From NCBI RefSeq assembly GCF_000519045.1, contig NZ_KI912532.1, positions 124,001 through 188,000 on the forward strand: DNA of 64,000 bases. Reading direction: 5' to 3'. This document shows, in pieces, positions 17,035 through 25,110 of this stretch (positions are counted from its first letter, which is position 1; the number at the start of each line of letters is the position of its first letter). A program made the translations under genes and the position numbers. The stretch comes from Dechloromonas agitata is5. GTDB taxonomy: Bacteria > Pseudomonadota > Gammaproteobacteria > Burkholderiales > Rhodocyclaceae. The notes below the pieces were generated by a model. That model made no database searches. It worked only from the letters and a program-made list of their open reading frames with translations, and was not told the DNA's origin.

Positions 17035-19275
17035 TCAGTCTCTGGTTTGCGGCGCAGAGGTTCGCAACGTTCGCAGGCCGTTAGCGACGACCAGCAGACT
17101 GGCGCCCATGTCAGCAAATACCGCCATCCACATCGTGGCATTTCCGAACACCGCGAGCCCGAGAAATACGACCTTGATGCCCAAGGCCAGTGCGATGTTC
17201 TGCCAGAGCACAGCGTGTGTCTGGCGGGACAAACGGATGGTTTCTGGGATACGCCGCAAATCGTCGTTCATGATGACCACGTCGGCGGCCTCCATGGCGG
17301 TATCGGTGCCGGCACCGCCCATGGCGACACCAATATCGGCGCGAGCCAAGGCGGGCGCATCGTTGATCCCATCACCGGTCATGGCTGTCGGGCCATGACG
17401 CTCCTGCAGTTCCTCGATTGCAGCCAGCTTGTCTTCCGGCAGCAAATTGCCTCGTGCATCGTCGATCCCTGCCTGGCGGGCAATACTGGTTGCGGTTGCG
17501 ACGTTGTCGCCGGTGAGCATGACTGACGTGACCCCAAGGCGACGCAGATCGGTAATCGCCTCCCGCGAGCTTTCCTTGATGGTGTCGGCCACCGCGAAGA
17601 TGGCCAGTACCCGGTCCTCGGCGGCCAGCAAGGTCACGGTTCGCCCCTGATTCTCATGAATGGCGAGACGCGCCTCGATCTCGGGGCTGCACAGCCCACG
17701 ATCCTCAATCAACCGATGATTACCCAGAATCAATGTATGCCCATCCAGGCGAGCCTCGATGCCGCGACCGGGAAGCGCAGTGAAGTCGGAGAGGCCGTTT
17801 TCCGGCAGGTTCAGGCCGGTGGCGATAGCCTTTGATACGGGATGATCCGAATGACCGGCCAGACTGGCGGCCCAGGAAAGAACCTTCGCCTCCTGATCAG
17901 TGGAGGACAACACTTCTGTGGCGACCAACCGAGGCTTGCCTTCGGTGATGGTGCCGGTCTTGTCGAGAGCAATGGCACGCAGTTTCCGGGCCTCTTCCAG
18001 ATAGACGCCGCCCTTGATCAGGATGCCGCGCTGAGCAGCTGCGGCCAGTCCGCTGACAACGGTAACCGGTGTGGCGATGACCAACGCGCAGGGACAGGCG
18101 ATCACCAGGAGAACCAACGCCTTGTAGAGCGCCTGTGTCCACGTCCAGTCGAACAGCCCGGGGCCACCGATGGCCACGGCCACGGCGATCACAAAAATGG
18201 CCGGCGTGTAGATAGTGGCAAAGCGATCCACGAAACGTTGCGTGGGTGCTCGTGTACCTTGGGCTGCCTCGACGGCATGGATGATGCGGGCCAGGGTCGT
18301 GTTGTTGGCGGCAGCCGTCACCTCAAATTCCAGCATACCGGTCTCGTTGATGGTGCCGGCGAAAACAGGATCACCGGTCGTCTTGTCTACCGGAATACTT
18401 TCGCCGGTAACTGGCGCCTGATTGACCGCACTGCTGCCGGCGGTTACTCGCCCATCCAGCGGAATTCGGGCGCCAGGTTTCACCCGGGCGAGTGCGCCAA
18501 TGGCAACCTTGTCAGCCGGCGTCTCCAGCCAGCCACCATCGCCTAGTCGAATCTCTGCGGTTTCCGGGGCCAAGGCAAGGAGCCCCTTGATAGCGTTGCG
18601 TGCCCGATCGACGGACCGTGCCTCGATTAGTTCGGCGATGGCGTAAAGCGCCATGACCATGGCGGCCTCCGGCCATTGGCCGATCAGGAAGGCACCGGTC
18701 ACGGCGACGCCCATCAGGGCATTCATGTTCAACTGGCCGCGCCGCAATGCGGCCAGTCCCTTGCGATAGGTGGAGAATCCAGAGAAAGCGATGGCAGCTG
18801 CTGCCAACGCCATACCCAGCCCCTTGAACGGCAAGGTGTCGGGTGCGAAGAAATCCAAAACCTCGGCCCCGATGGCCAATGCCAGGGCGATCAATGCCTT
18901 ACTGATCTCGCCGAGACCTGATGGGGTTTCAGCCATCTGTTCATGCTCGATGGGCAGCACTTCAAAACCAAGGTGGCGGATGGCCTGTAACGCACTTTCC
19001 TGGGCAGACTGCTCGCCATCGATGGTCAGGGTCCGGGACGCCAGTTCGAAGCGTAGTGACCGAATCCCCTCAATGCCTGTCAGCACCTTGCGGATATCGT
19101 TTTCTTCGTTCGGGCAGTCCATGGCGGGAATCCGAAAAACGCTCGAATTCCCTGAGGAGTTAGGTACAGCGACACGCGGCACATCCTGTATGGAGGTCGT
19201 ATCCGTCACACCGCGACCTGAACACGCGCAACGCTCAGGCTCATTGGATCGGTGCTTCTCGGCATGGGTGGGCAT
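17035..19275 (-). CDS. cadA: Cd/Zn/Pb-translocating P-type ATPase (CadA/ZntA)
   Basis: A 746-residue P1B-type ATPase that pumps Zn2+/Cd2+/Pb2+ to the periplasm. Near the N-terminus it has a short Cys motif (CACSG). An HMA-like domain follows in which the usual GMDCxxC reads MDCPNEE. The membrane metal site is CPC ([13 protein letters not shown]), the phosphorylation motif is DKTGTIT, the HP locus is [10 protein letters not shown] and the hinge is [13 protein letters not shown]. The ATG at 19275 is supported by AGGAGA upstream. It is divergent from ynfA-cadR across a MerR-type promoter. Confidence 0.94.
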   Translation of the reverse strand: MPTHAEKHRSNEPERCACSGRGVTDTTSIQDVPRVAVPNSSGNSSVFRIPAMDCPNEENDIRKVLTGIEGIRSLRFELASRTLTIDGEQSAQESALQAIRHLGFEVLPIEHEQMAETPSGLGEISKALIALALAIGAEVLDFFAPDTLPFKGLGMALAAAAIAFSGFSTYRKGLAALRRGQLNMNALMGVAVTGAFLIGQWPEAAMVMALYAIAELIEARSVDRARNAIKGLLALAPETAEIRLGDGGWLETPADKVAIGALARVKPGARIPLDGRVTAGSSAVNQAPVTGESIPVDKTTGDPVFAGTINETGMLEFEVTAAANNTTLARIIHAVEAAQGTRAPTQRFVDRFATIYTPAIFVIAVAVAIGGPGLFDWTWTQALYKALVLLVIACPCALVIATPVTVVSGLAAAAQRGILIKGGVYLEEARKLRAIALDKTGTITEGKPRLVATEVLSSTDQEAKVLSWAASLAGHSDHPVSKAIATGLNLPENGLSDFTALPGRGIEARLDGHTLILGNHRLIEDRGLCSPEIEARLAIHENQGRTVTLLAAEDRVLAIFAVADTIKESSREAITDLRRLGVTSVMLTGDNVATATSIARQAGIDDARGNLLPEDKLAAIEELQERHGPTAMTGDGINDAPALARADIGVAMGGAGTDTAMEAADVVIMNDDLRRIPETIRLSRQTHAVLWQNIALALGIKVVFLGLAVFGNATMWMAVFADMGASLLVVANGLRTLRTSAPQTRD

Positions 19276-19299
19276 GGCAATCTCCTATTCGTTGATGCC

Positions 19300-19341
19300 A
19301 TTAAAAACCCTTGAGTCGCTACAAGGTCAAGCGGCTACAAT
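19300..19341. promoter_or_regulatory. CadR (MerR-type) divergent promoter/operator
   Basis: A dyad CCTTG-N8-CAAGG (19309-19326) sits between cadA and the ynfA-like gene. On the minus strand TTGACC (19325-19330) and TTTAAT (19300-19305) are 19 bp apart. On the plus strand TTGAGT (19311-19316) and TACAAT (19336-19341) are also 19 bp apart. Overlong 19-20 bp spacers with a dyad inside are the hallmark of MerR-family promoters, which need DNA distortion by the metal-bound regulator. Here the two promoters overlap and could share one operator. Confidence 0.75.
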
Positions 19342-19363
19342 GAAAATGTTCAAGGAGAAAAGT

Positions 19364-19699
19364 ATGTTGGAGTTCCTGAAGATATTAGGTCTCTTCGTCG
19401 TTACCGCGCTGGCCGAAATCATCGGTTGCTATTTGCCCTGGCTGGTGCTGACGCAGGGTCGCCAGCGTTGGCTTCTGATCCCGGCTGCCATGTCACTGGC
19501 TCTGTTTGCCTGGCTGCTTACATTGCATCCGGGCGCCGCCGGTCGCATCTACGCAGCGTATGGCGGTGTCTATGTTGCGGTCGCCTTGTTATGGCTATGG
19601 CAGGTCGATGGAATTCCCCTGACCCGTTGGGATTTTCTGGGCAGTGCCGTATGCCTCGGTGGCATGGCCATCATCGCTTTGCAGCCTGGCCGGACGTGA
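19364..19699 (+). CDS. ynfA: YnfA-family small membrane protein
   Basis: A 111-residue protein of the YnfA/UPF0060 family, related to small multidrug-resistance transporters, with four predicted membrane segments and normal family length. Recognisable parts are [14 protein letters not shown], the AYGGVYVA region and the C-terminal [17 protein letters not shown]. The ATG at 19364 follows AAGGAG by 6 bases; the frame is open far upstream but overlaps cadA antisense. It is 22 bp upstream of cadR and probably transcribed with it from the metal-responsive promoter. Its substrate is unknown. Confidence 0.88.
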   Translation: MLEFLKILGLFVVTALAEIIGCYLPWLVLTQGRQRWLLIPAAMSLALFAWLLTLHPGAAGRIYAAYGGVYVAVALLWLWQVDGIPLTRWDFLGSAVCLGGMAIIALQPGRT

Positions 19700-19721
19700 T
19701 GAGCGAAAGAAGGAGACAGAA

Positions 19722-20195
19722 ATGAAAATCGGCGAACTGGCGCGTTTAGCGGGAAGTAATGTCGAAACGATCCGCTACTACGAGCGGGAAGGACTGTTGC
19801 CGAAACCAGGGCGGAGCGAGGGAAATTACCGCATCTACGGGGTAATGCACCAGGAGCGATTGACCTTCATTCGGCACTGTCGTAGCTTGGACATGACACT
19901 CGACGAGATTCGGACGCTATTGCGCTTCAAGGAATCACCGGAGGAAAATTGCGGCGAGGTTAACCGCTTGCTGGATGAACACATCGGGCATGTCGTCCGT
20001 CGCATCGGTGAACTCCAAGCGCTGGAAAAACAGCTTCTTGAGCTGCGCAGTCGTTGTCCTGATAACCGTCAAGCCTCGACTTGCGGGATTCTTGAAGGCT
20101 TGTCGCAATCGGGCATAAGCGCGGAGCCAATGGGAAATCACATTCCAGGGGTACACGGAATGGCGTTACCCCCCTCTACGGACCTGCATGAATAA
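19722..20195 (+). CDS. cadR: Cd(II)/Pb(II)-responsive MerR-family regulator CadR
   Basis: A 157-residue MerR-family regulator. The N-terminal winged helix reads MKIGELARLAGSNVETIRYY, followed by a dimerisation helix. Metal-site cysteines are at 77 (EENCGEV), 112 (SRCPDN) and 121 (TCGIL), matching the CadR/PbrR arrangement. The C-terminal tail contains extra histidines (GNHIPGVHG), as CadR proteins do. The ATG at 19722 follows AAGGAG. It should activate cadA and its own operon from the 19-bp-spacer promoters. Confidence 0.9.
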   Translation: MKIGELARLAGSNVETIRYYEREGLLPKPGRSEGNYRIYGVMHQERLTFIRHCRSLDMTLDEIRTLLRFKESPEENCGEVNRLLDEHIGHVVRRIGELQALEKQLLELRSRCPDNRQASTCGILEGLSQSGISAEPMGNHIPGVHGMALPPSTDLHE

Positions 20196-20599
20196 GCAAG
20201 ACCGGTGTCTCCTCCTCAATTTCTCTAATTGAACCAATAGGTGTGATCTGGATATACACGAAAGGAAGAGAGCAAACACCATGTTTCCTGGTACCGATGT
20301 GCGCTAGAACTACGAGTGAGGCCTTACTCCACTAGGTAACCCTTGTCGACCCCATCCATCTCGAACAAGTGCTCGGTGAGATAGTCTTGGGAGAGTGCCT
20401 GTAGAGAGCGGCTATCTAGCGCGTGTAGCTATAGACGACCGCTTGCCGAACGAATGAATCACCTCATCGCTGTTAGATACTCGGTTACCAGTGACAGCGT
20501 ATTAACGGCAACATAGAGTGGGATTTCGGACTACATTTTGCTCTTCCTCGAGTGATGGCTTCGGCCGAGTCTCTGCCCAGCAAGCCTCAAAAAACCCCA
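20196..20599. other. Gene-free stretch after cadR
   Basis: About 400 bp with no credible reading frame. I see no tRNA-like fold, no repeat family and no IS ends. It marks the change from metal-resistance genes to the phage/plasmid-like block and may be decayed DNA. Confidence 0.4.
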
Positions 20600-20641
20600 A
20601 AAAAAATAACTGCAAAAGGACGAAGGGGCCGCAGCCCCTTC
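20600..20641 (-). terminator. Rho-independent-like terminator of the outer-membrane barrel gene
   Basis: A perfect 8-bp stem GAAGGGGC/GCCCCTTC with loop CGCA (20622-20641) begins 24 bp beyond the minus-strand stop. On the minus strand it is followed by TCCTTTTGCAG and then a run of eight or so T residues. The T-run is somewhat distant from the stem. Confidence 0.55.
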
Positions 20642-20665
20642 TCTCTATGCAGTACGTTGATCCTC

Positions 20666-21964
20666 CTACAAGCCGACCCGTACCCCTGCCATGACCATCC
20701 CGATATTGCCTTTTCCTAGCGCCGCATCGCTGCCGGACAGGAAGTAATGCTCATAGCCAAGCCGAGCCTCGATAGCCTTGGTCAGCTGATAGCCAATAAC
20801 CAGCCCCGCCGTTGGGGAGAGCACCATCTTCTTCACCACTGAACTCTGTGCTGAACCACCGACACCTGCGAAATCCAGGCTGTTGTAGATTTCATCCCGC
20901 GTGTGCACCGCCGCCAGACCCAGCTTCGGCTGGATGGTCAGGGATTTGATCGGTTCGAAGCGATAGCCGACGTTAGCCCCCAGAGCATTCGCCGTCCTTG
21001 TCGTTGCGCCAGTCAGGGCATTCCCACCACCGGTGATGCCATCGTTGGCACTGCGTGACTGGAACTCACCCAGCGTGGCCAGATACACCTCGTACTCGAT
21101 GCTTCCCTCGTTCCGGAAGAGCGACAGGCGATAGGCCGTATCGGTCTTGTCGTCCGACATGCCGCCGGCCACCTGGGCATTGACAGTATGGGTCTGTAGA
21201 TTCCAGACATTGCCGTTGTAACCTCCGCCGCTCATGCGAGCCGAAGTTTTCGACCAACCACCGGCCAAGCCCATCGACCATTTGCTACTCCCCCAATCCG
21301 TCTGGTTCGGTTTAGCGCCGAAGCTGTAGAGCAATCCCAAGGTAGTAATCGAGGCATCCCGACGAATGGTGCCATTGTCGATGTTGTTGATGGTGTCGAC
21401 GCTGGCGTGGTGGATCACGGTATGGTCGAGACGGACAGCCACAGCTTCGGTGACTTGGTACTCAAGACCGAGGCCGTAGATCGGCCGGACCACATCCGTG
21501 GTACTGGATTCGTTGTTCGGATTCTGGAACAACAAGCCCGGATCGTTCTTGTTTGCCTTCCGGTCCTGATGCCCATACATCAGACCGAGGCGAACATAGG
21601 GTGCAAAGCTGCCGATGCGATAGCTACCGAGAACGGAGAGACCCAGGCCTTCGAGACGGGTCTTGCCGTCGACACTGGCGGTGCTGCCACCGCCAGTGAC
21701 ATAGCCGCTGATCTTGCGGGTACCCAAGTTCATGTAGCCCAGCTCGACGGCCAGGTAGTCATTGAGGCGTTCACCGACATAGAGGCCGACAGCCGTAGGT
21801 TTGTCTTTCTGTTGCGTGACATTGAGGGAATCCCATTCCATGTCGCGCAGGGTGAAATCGCTGTAGTCGGCCTTCCCTGCACCGATGCCAACATAGGTTT
21901 GGGCCAGACCGGACAGCGGCAGGCAGGCGAGCGCCAGGAGGGCGCAGGTAGTCGGTGTTCTCAT
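20666..21964 (-). CDS. Tandem outer-membrane beta-barrel protein
   Basis: A 432-residue exported protein with a signal peptide (LLALACLPLSGLAQ). Two consecutive barrel-like halves follow. The first, about residues 22-215, begins YVGIGAGKADYSDF, contains AVELGYMNLG and ends LGLLYSFGA. The second, about 227-432, begins WSMGLAGGW and ends GMVMAGVRVGL. Each half is about the size of an 8-strand OmpA/OmpX-like barrel with alternating hydrophobic strands. It is the last gene of the XRE-controlled leftward unit and has its own hairpin terminator. Ligand or function is unknown. Confidence 0.7.
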   Translation of the reverse strand: MRTPTTCALLALACLPLSGLAQTYVGIGAGKADYSDFTLRDMEWDSLNVTQQKDKPTAVGLYVGERLNDYLAVELGYMNLGTRKISGYVTGGGSTASVDGKTRLEGLGLSVLGSYRIGSFAPYVRLGLMYGHQDRKANKNDPGLLFQNPNNESSTTDVVRPIYGLGLEYQVTEAVAVRLDHTVIHHASVDTINNIDNGTIRRDASITTLGLLYSFGAKPNQTDWGSSKWSMGLAGGWSKTSARMSGGGYNGNVWNLQTHTVNAQVAGGMSDDKTDTAYRLSLFRNEGSIEYEVYLATLGEFQSRSANDGITGGGNALTGATTRTANALGANVGYRFEPIKSLTIQPKLGLAAVHTRDEIYNSLDFAGVGGSAQSSVVKKMVLSPTAGLVIGYQLTKAIEARLGYEHYFLSGSDAALGKGNIGMVMAGVRVGL

Positions 21965-22000
21965 TTCTCTCCCTTAAGCATTTTGGTTATGTGATCCACT

Positions 22001-22020
22001 ATCGGCCATACACGGCCGAT
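22001..22020 (-). terminator. Intercistronic hairpin before the barrel gene
   Basis: A perfect 7-bp stem ATCGGCC/GGCCGAT with loop ATACAC lies between the 112-aa gene and the barrel gene. There is no T-run. It may attenuate transcription or stabilise the upstream message. Confidence 0.35.
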
Positions 22021-22031
22021 ACCGAATCGTT

Positions 22032-22370
22032 TCACTTCACGTATTTGACGGTGACCGTGCCGGCCAACTTGTTTTTGGCAATCTCGTAGTCAGGATTGAA
22101 GGTAGCGAGGTTGTGCAACCCGATACCGACCGCCGCCCCCAGCCCGACCACGGCAGCCGGACTGAAAGTCGCCGCCATCGCCGCAGAGCGGTATTCGGAA
22201 TAGACACGGCATTTGAGATCCTGTTTTTCCAGTCGCCCTTCGATTTTTTCAACGACAGCGCTGATGTTGGAAACGGCGACGACCTGGAACGACTCGTGGC
22301 GCATGGCCAGCGTGTCGAGCTTTTCCAGGGTGAGTTCGTCGGCGGTAAATTTCTGAATATCAATCGACAT
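22032..22370 (-). CDS. Unknown 112-aa protein with a hydrophobic Gly/Ala segment
   Basis: The ATG at 22370 is preceded by AAGGACC; an ATG four bases earlier runs at once into a stop. The N-terminal 55 residues are charged and helix-prone (ELTLEKLDTLAMRHES ... VEKIEGRLEKQ). A hydrophobic stretch at about 64-88 (AAMAATFSPAAVVGLGAAVGIG) could span or insert into a membrane. A short basic C-terminus ends TVTVKYVK. No family is recognised. It lies between the 47-aa membrane peptide and the barrel gene on the same strand. Confidence 0.55.
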   Translation of the reverse strand: MSIDIQKFTADELTLEKLDTLAMRHESFQVVAVSNISAVVEKIEGRLEKQDLKCRVYSEYRSAAMAATFSPAAVVGLGAAVGIGLHNLATFNPDYEIAKNKLAGTVTVKYVK

Positions 22371-22414
22371 GCATGGTCCTTTTGGTATGTGACGAGTAAC
22401 TCGCCGATTACTGA

Positions 22415-22558
22415 TTACGGGGAAACGACCGGACCAGTGACACGGCCCTGCTGCTTCATCCATTTGCCGTAAGCCGCCACACAAACCGTGGTCAGAGCGC
22501 CGGCAACGAACGTGATGGCATAACTCGCGAGGGTTTCGAGAGGTGATGGGTTGTTCAT
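22415..22558 (-). CDS. Small 47-aa membrane peptide
   Basis: A short reading frame with a good ribosome site (AAGGAACTC before the ATG). The peptide has a single hydrophobic segment (about residues 9-30, TLASYAITFVAGALTTVCVA). A basic stretch GKWMKQQGR follows, giving an N-out or small-anchor topology. It is the first gene after the XRE-operator promoter, 44 bp before the 112-aa gene. It could be a toxin-like or holin-like peptide, or a membrane partner of the next gene; nothing decides this. Confidence 0.5.
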   Translation of the reverse strand: MNNPSPLETLASYAITFVAGALTTVCVAAYGKWMKQQGRVTGPVVSP

Positions 22559-22630
22559 CAGAGTTCCTTTAAGTTTTTGCGCGATGAGCAAACGTGATGC
22601 AGCACTTACTCTGCTGACATAGGCAAAGCG

Positions 22631-22682
22631 ATGCTAAGTATTCCTTAGTATCGTGTCAATTAAGAAACTAAGAATCTCTTAG
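22631..22682. promoter_or_regulatory. Leftward promoter with two matching XRE operator dyads
   Basis: Two copies of CTAAG-N5-CTTAG lie at 22634-22648 and 22668-22682, with centres 34 bp apart. On the minus strand TTGACA (22654-22659) and TAGCAT (22631-22636) are 17 bp apart, and the first dyad covers the spacer and -10. The second dyad lies 23 bp before the XRE gene start. This is the layout of a repressor that shuts the leftward operon and controls itself. Confidence 0.75.
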
Positions 22683-22705
22683 GTCAAATCTGGGCCTTGG
22701 GATTC

Positions 22706-23038
22706 ATGAATCAATCGACGTATTTCGCACGACGTTTGCGAGAAGCCCGTCAGAAAAGCGGCCTCTCGCAAAAGGCGCTGGGGATCAAAGCAGGCATTGA
22801 TCAATTCAGTGCTAGTCCGCGCATGAATCAGTATGAAAAGGGCAAGCACCTACCTGATTTGCTAACGGTCGAGCATCTGGCAAACGCAACAGGTGTTCCC
22901 ATTCCGTTCTTTTTCACACCAGAGGACGAGCTTGCAGAATTGATTGCAGCTTGGGGGCAATTGGAAGCAAATCAGCGGACGTCACTGCTTGAGGCTGCAA
23001 AACAACTCCTGCCTATCCCAACACCGCCAGAGCCTTAG
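22706..23038 (+). CDS. XRE-family transcriptional regulator
   Basis: A 110-residue protein with an N-terminal helix-turn-helix of the lambda repressor/Cro class (about residues 4-62: RLREARQKSGLSQKALGIKAG ... MNQYEKGKHLPDLLTVEHLA). A short C-terminal helical region follows, with no protease or peptidase domain, so induction by RecA-type self-cleavage is unlikely. The ATG at 22706 is preferred over the TTG at 22697. Its last 26 bp overlap, tail to tail, the hydrolase/RDF-like gene. It likely binds the CTAAG-N5-CTTAG dyads just upstream. Confidence 0.85.
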   Translation: MNQSTYFARRLREARQKSGLSQKALGIKAGIDQFSASPRMNQYEKGKHLPDLLTVEHLANATGVPIPFFFTPEDELAELIAAWGQLEANQRTSLLEAAKQLLPIPTPPEP

Positions 23039-23912
23039 CCTCTAGTTTCTGCCCCAGCGTCTTGTTCATTGGCGTATCTGGAATTGTAGAAGCTGCCGAA
23101 GGATCGGCATCCGGAGTAGAAGAGAAGAACTCCTCCACTACTGCGCCTCCGTCTTCCTCTCCCTCTTCAAACGCCCCATTTCCCAGACCCAGCTTGGCTA
23201 CTTGATCCAAGGCTTCCTGATCAAACCCAGCCAGCCGGCGTGCTTCATCTAGTTGCTTGGCCTGCCCCAGCATTTCTTCCGTCGACAACCCTGTCTGCGG
23301 CGTGATATCCACGTAGTAGATCGGTGTCCCCAAGCTCTGCCGCGTCGATTTCCCACGCAAGCGCAGTTCCAGCGCCAAGCAGGAAAGCTTGTTTCCCGAG
23401 ATTGCCTGGAAATATTGCAGCCGTGCACTCAGCGTCCGAATACTGTTGAACCCTGTGGTTCGGAATACGAAGCTCCCAAGCGGATCATCATCACCCAACG
23501 CGACATTCAAGCGTCCGTAGGGTTTACAACCGCCCTTTGCCAGCGGACAAGCATCCGGTGACGAGCATGGAAACGACCTGATGCCCTCTTCCGTCTGGCG
23601 CTTGCAGTTCTGTCCATCGCCGACACAGAGTGGCCGCCCGGTTGTCCGGTCAAACAAGCTGTACTCGGCCCGGAAGTTGAGATCGGGATCGTTGAACAAC
23701 AAGCGGATCGGAATATTGCGAATCTTGCCGCCCTGTTCCTTACGCAAGACTTCATCGAGTGGATGCGGCAACCAGCCATCCTTGCTCTGAACCTGGCTGG
23801 TGATGGTGAATTGATCATCCTTCTCCGGCAAACGCTTGCCGTTCTTCTCGACCACCTTGCCGATGGAGATTCGGCCAAGTAGGGGCGGAGTAATGGCGAG
23901 ACCTTTCAACAT
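23013..23912 (-). CDS. Phage/plasmid 'hydrolase or metal-binding' (RDF-like) protein
   Basis: A 299-residue protein of the family seen in integrative elements and plasmids and labelled hydrolase/metal-binding or recombination directionality factor. The conserved start is LKGLAITPPLLGRISIGKVVEKNGK. A Cys-containing central part (CVGDGQNCKRQ ... FPCSSPDACPLAKGGCKPYG) could bind zinc. The C-terminal 60 residues are acidic and low-complexity. GGAG precedes the ATG. If it acts as a directionality factor, it would bias an integrase toward excision, but no integrase is in this window. Confidence 0.65.
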   Translation of the reverse strand: MLKGLAITPPLLGRISIGKVVEKNGKRLPEKDDQFTITSQVQSKDGWLPHPLDEVLRKEQGGKIRNIPIRLLFNDPDLNFRAEYSLFDRTTGRPLCVGDGQNCKRQTEEGIRSFPCSSPDACPLAKGGCKPYGRLNVALGDDDPLGSFVFRTTGFNSIRTLSARLQYFQAISGNKLSCLALELRLRGKSTRQSLGTPIYYVDITPQTGLSTEEMLGQAKQLDEARRLAGFDQEALDQVAKLGLGNGAFEEGEEDGGAVVEEFFSSTPDADPSAASTIPDTPMNKTLGQKLEAKALAVLG

Positions 23913-23927
23913 ATCAGTGACTCCTGT

Positions 23928-23974
23928 AAAAAATGCCTTCCGCCTGCACCGCTGGGGTGGCAGGTTGGGAAGGC
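23928..23974 (-). terminator. Rho-independent terminator after the YqaJ gene
   Basis: On the minus strand GCCTTCC pairs with GGAAGGC and encloses a nested CCTGC/GCAGG stem. A run of six T follows (23928-23933). It lies 30 bp beyond the YqaJ stop. Confidence 0.75.
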
Positions 23975-24004
23975 TGATTGAGTGGTAAGGGGTGTAGGTG
24001 GAAA

Positions 24005-25012
24005 TCAGGCAACCAGAAAGCGCCGGCTGCCTGGCTTGGTCAGGGCGTAGCGCTGTTGGAACTCGGGGTGATCCTTGAGCAGGCCAGTAACATCGAGCAC
24101 CACGCTATCCTTGGCTTTCTTCCAGGTGACGCTGCCGGTTTCGAAGTTCGCTCTCGTGGCACTGCCCATGGCTTGCTGCAGGCTTTGCTTGAGTTGTGCT
24201 TCCAGCTTCTCGGCCTCGGCGATGCTTTGCCGAACCGACAGCCAATCGGCGAAGGTGGCTGACAGGTTTCGTTCCTCGGTGAAATCGAGGGTCTGGCCAT
24301 CGTCTGCCGGATAGAGACAACGTAGCGCCAGATCGGCCGATTCACTGCCATCTGCCGGTGGCGGCGTATCGGTCTCAACGTAGTGCCAGAAGTGCCGTTC
24401 GAGTTCGATCAAGCGGTCAATCAAGCGCTCATCGCGTTCAATACGGTGGATTTCGAGGTGCTGACCACCCAGCAGTACGGCGACATCGGCGGCTTGCTTG
24501 CCGGTAACAGCGAGTTGGTGCATGACCTGGAGTTGAACGTATTCAGGTACGCCGTCCTTCCAGAGCTTTGCACCGTTGATGCCAGCGGTCTTGCATTCGA
24601 GGATCTGTACTGCACTCGATCCGGTGACTTCCCGGTCGATGTTGGCCAGCATCCACGGTAAGCCGGGATTTGGATGCTGCAAGACGGCGTTGATGCGCCG
24701 TACCCGATTGCCGGTGCGTTTGGTGTAGTGGGCCGCCACGATTGGCTCCAAGATGTTCCCCCAGTACATTGGGGACTCTTCATCGTGGGGATCGACCTTG
24801 GGAAGATTGCCATCACGGCCGGTCTTCTCCATCCAGAGTTCGAGTTGGCTCTTGTAAGGGTTCAAGCCAACGGCTGTTGCGGCATCCGAACTGCCGATGC
24901 CTTGTTTGCGGACGGTCAGCCAATCATCGCGAGGCAAGTCCTTGGTCTTGACCAGTTTGAGTGCTGGACGATGCTTGAGCGGGGTGGCATTGGGTAAGGC
25001 GTGTGGTTGCAT
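24005..25012 (-). CDS. YqaJ-family viral recombinase / lambda Exo-like nuclease
   Basis: A 335-residue protein of the YqaJ/lambda-exonuclease family (PD-(D/E)xK fold) that resects double-stranded DNA for single-strand-annealing recombination. Visible motifs are GIGSSDAATAVGLNPYKS, then YWGNILEPIVA, the Asp of ANIDRE and the ECK of VQILECKTAG. A C-terminal helical tail follows. The ATG at 25012 has AAGGAG upstream; the open frame extends a few codons further to a TTG that lacks support. Normally such nucleases work with a Bet/Erf/RecT annealing protein, which is not seen here. Confidence 0.88.
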   Translation of the reverse strand: MQPHALPNATPLKHRPALKLVKTKDLPRDDWLTVRKQGIGSSDAATAVGLNPYKSQLELWMEKTGRDGNLPKVDPHDEESPMYWGNILEPIVAAHYTKRTGNRVRRINAVLQHPNPGLPWMLANIDREVTGSSAVQILECKTAGINGAKLWKDGVPEYVQLQVMHQLAVTGKQAADVAVLLGGQHLEIHRIERDERLIDRLIELERHFWHYVETDTPPPADGSESADLALRCLYPADDGQTLDFTEERNLSATFADWLSVRQSIAEAEKLEAQLKQSLQQAMGSATRANFETGSVTWKKAKDSVVLDVTGLLKDHPEFQQRYALTKPGSRRFLVA

Positions 25013-25034
25013 AGTTCTACTCCTTCCAGAATGC

Positions 25035-25070
25035 AAAATGCCCAGTTAGCCAAAGAGCTGAACTGGGCAT
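25035..25070 (-). terminator. Hairpin between the DUF932 and YqaJ genes
   Basis: A perfect 10-bp stem ATGCCCAGTT/AACTGGGCAT (25038-25047 and 25061-25070) with a 13-base loop is followed on the minus strand by TTTTGC. It looks like a terminator after the DUF932 gene, just ahead of the YqaJ ribosome site. Confidence 0.6.
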
Positions 25071-25110
25071 GTGCGCGGGATGAATGATGAAACGCGGATT
25101 CCGCCGATGA

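Noticed and set aside
18770-19363. Long plus-strand frame antisense to the cadA 5' end
   Set aside because: Only the part from 19364 (YnfA) resembles a protein; the rest is the mirror of the P-ATPase gene.
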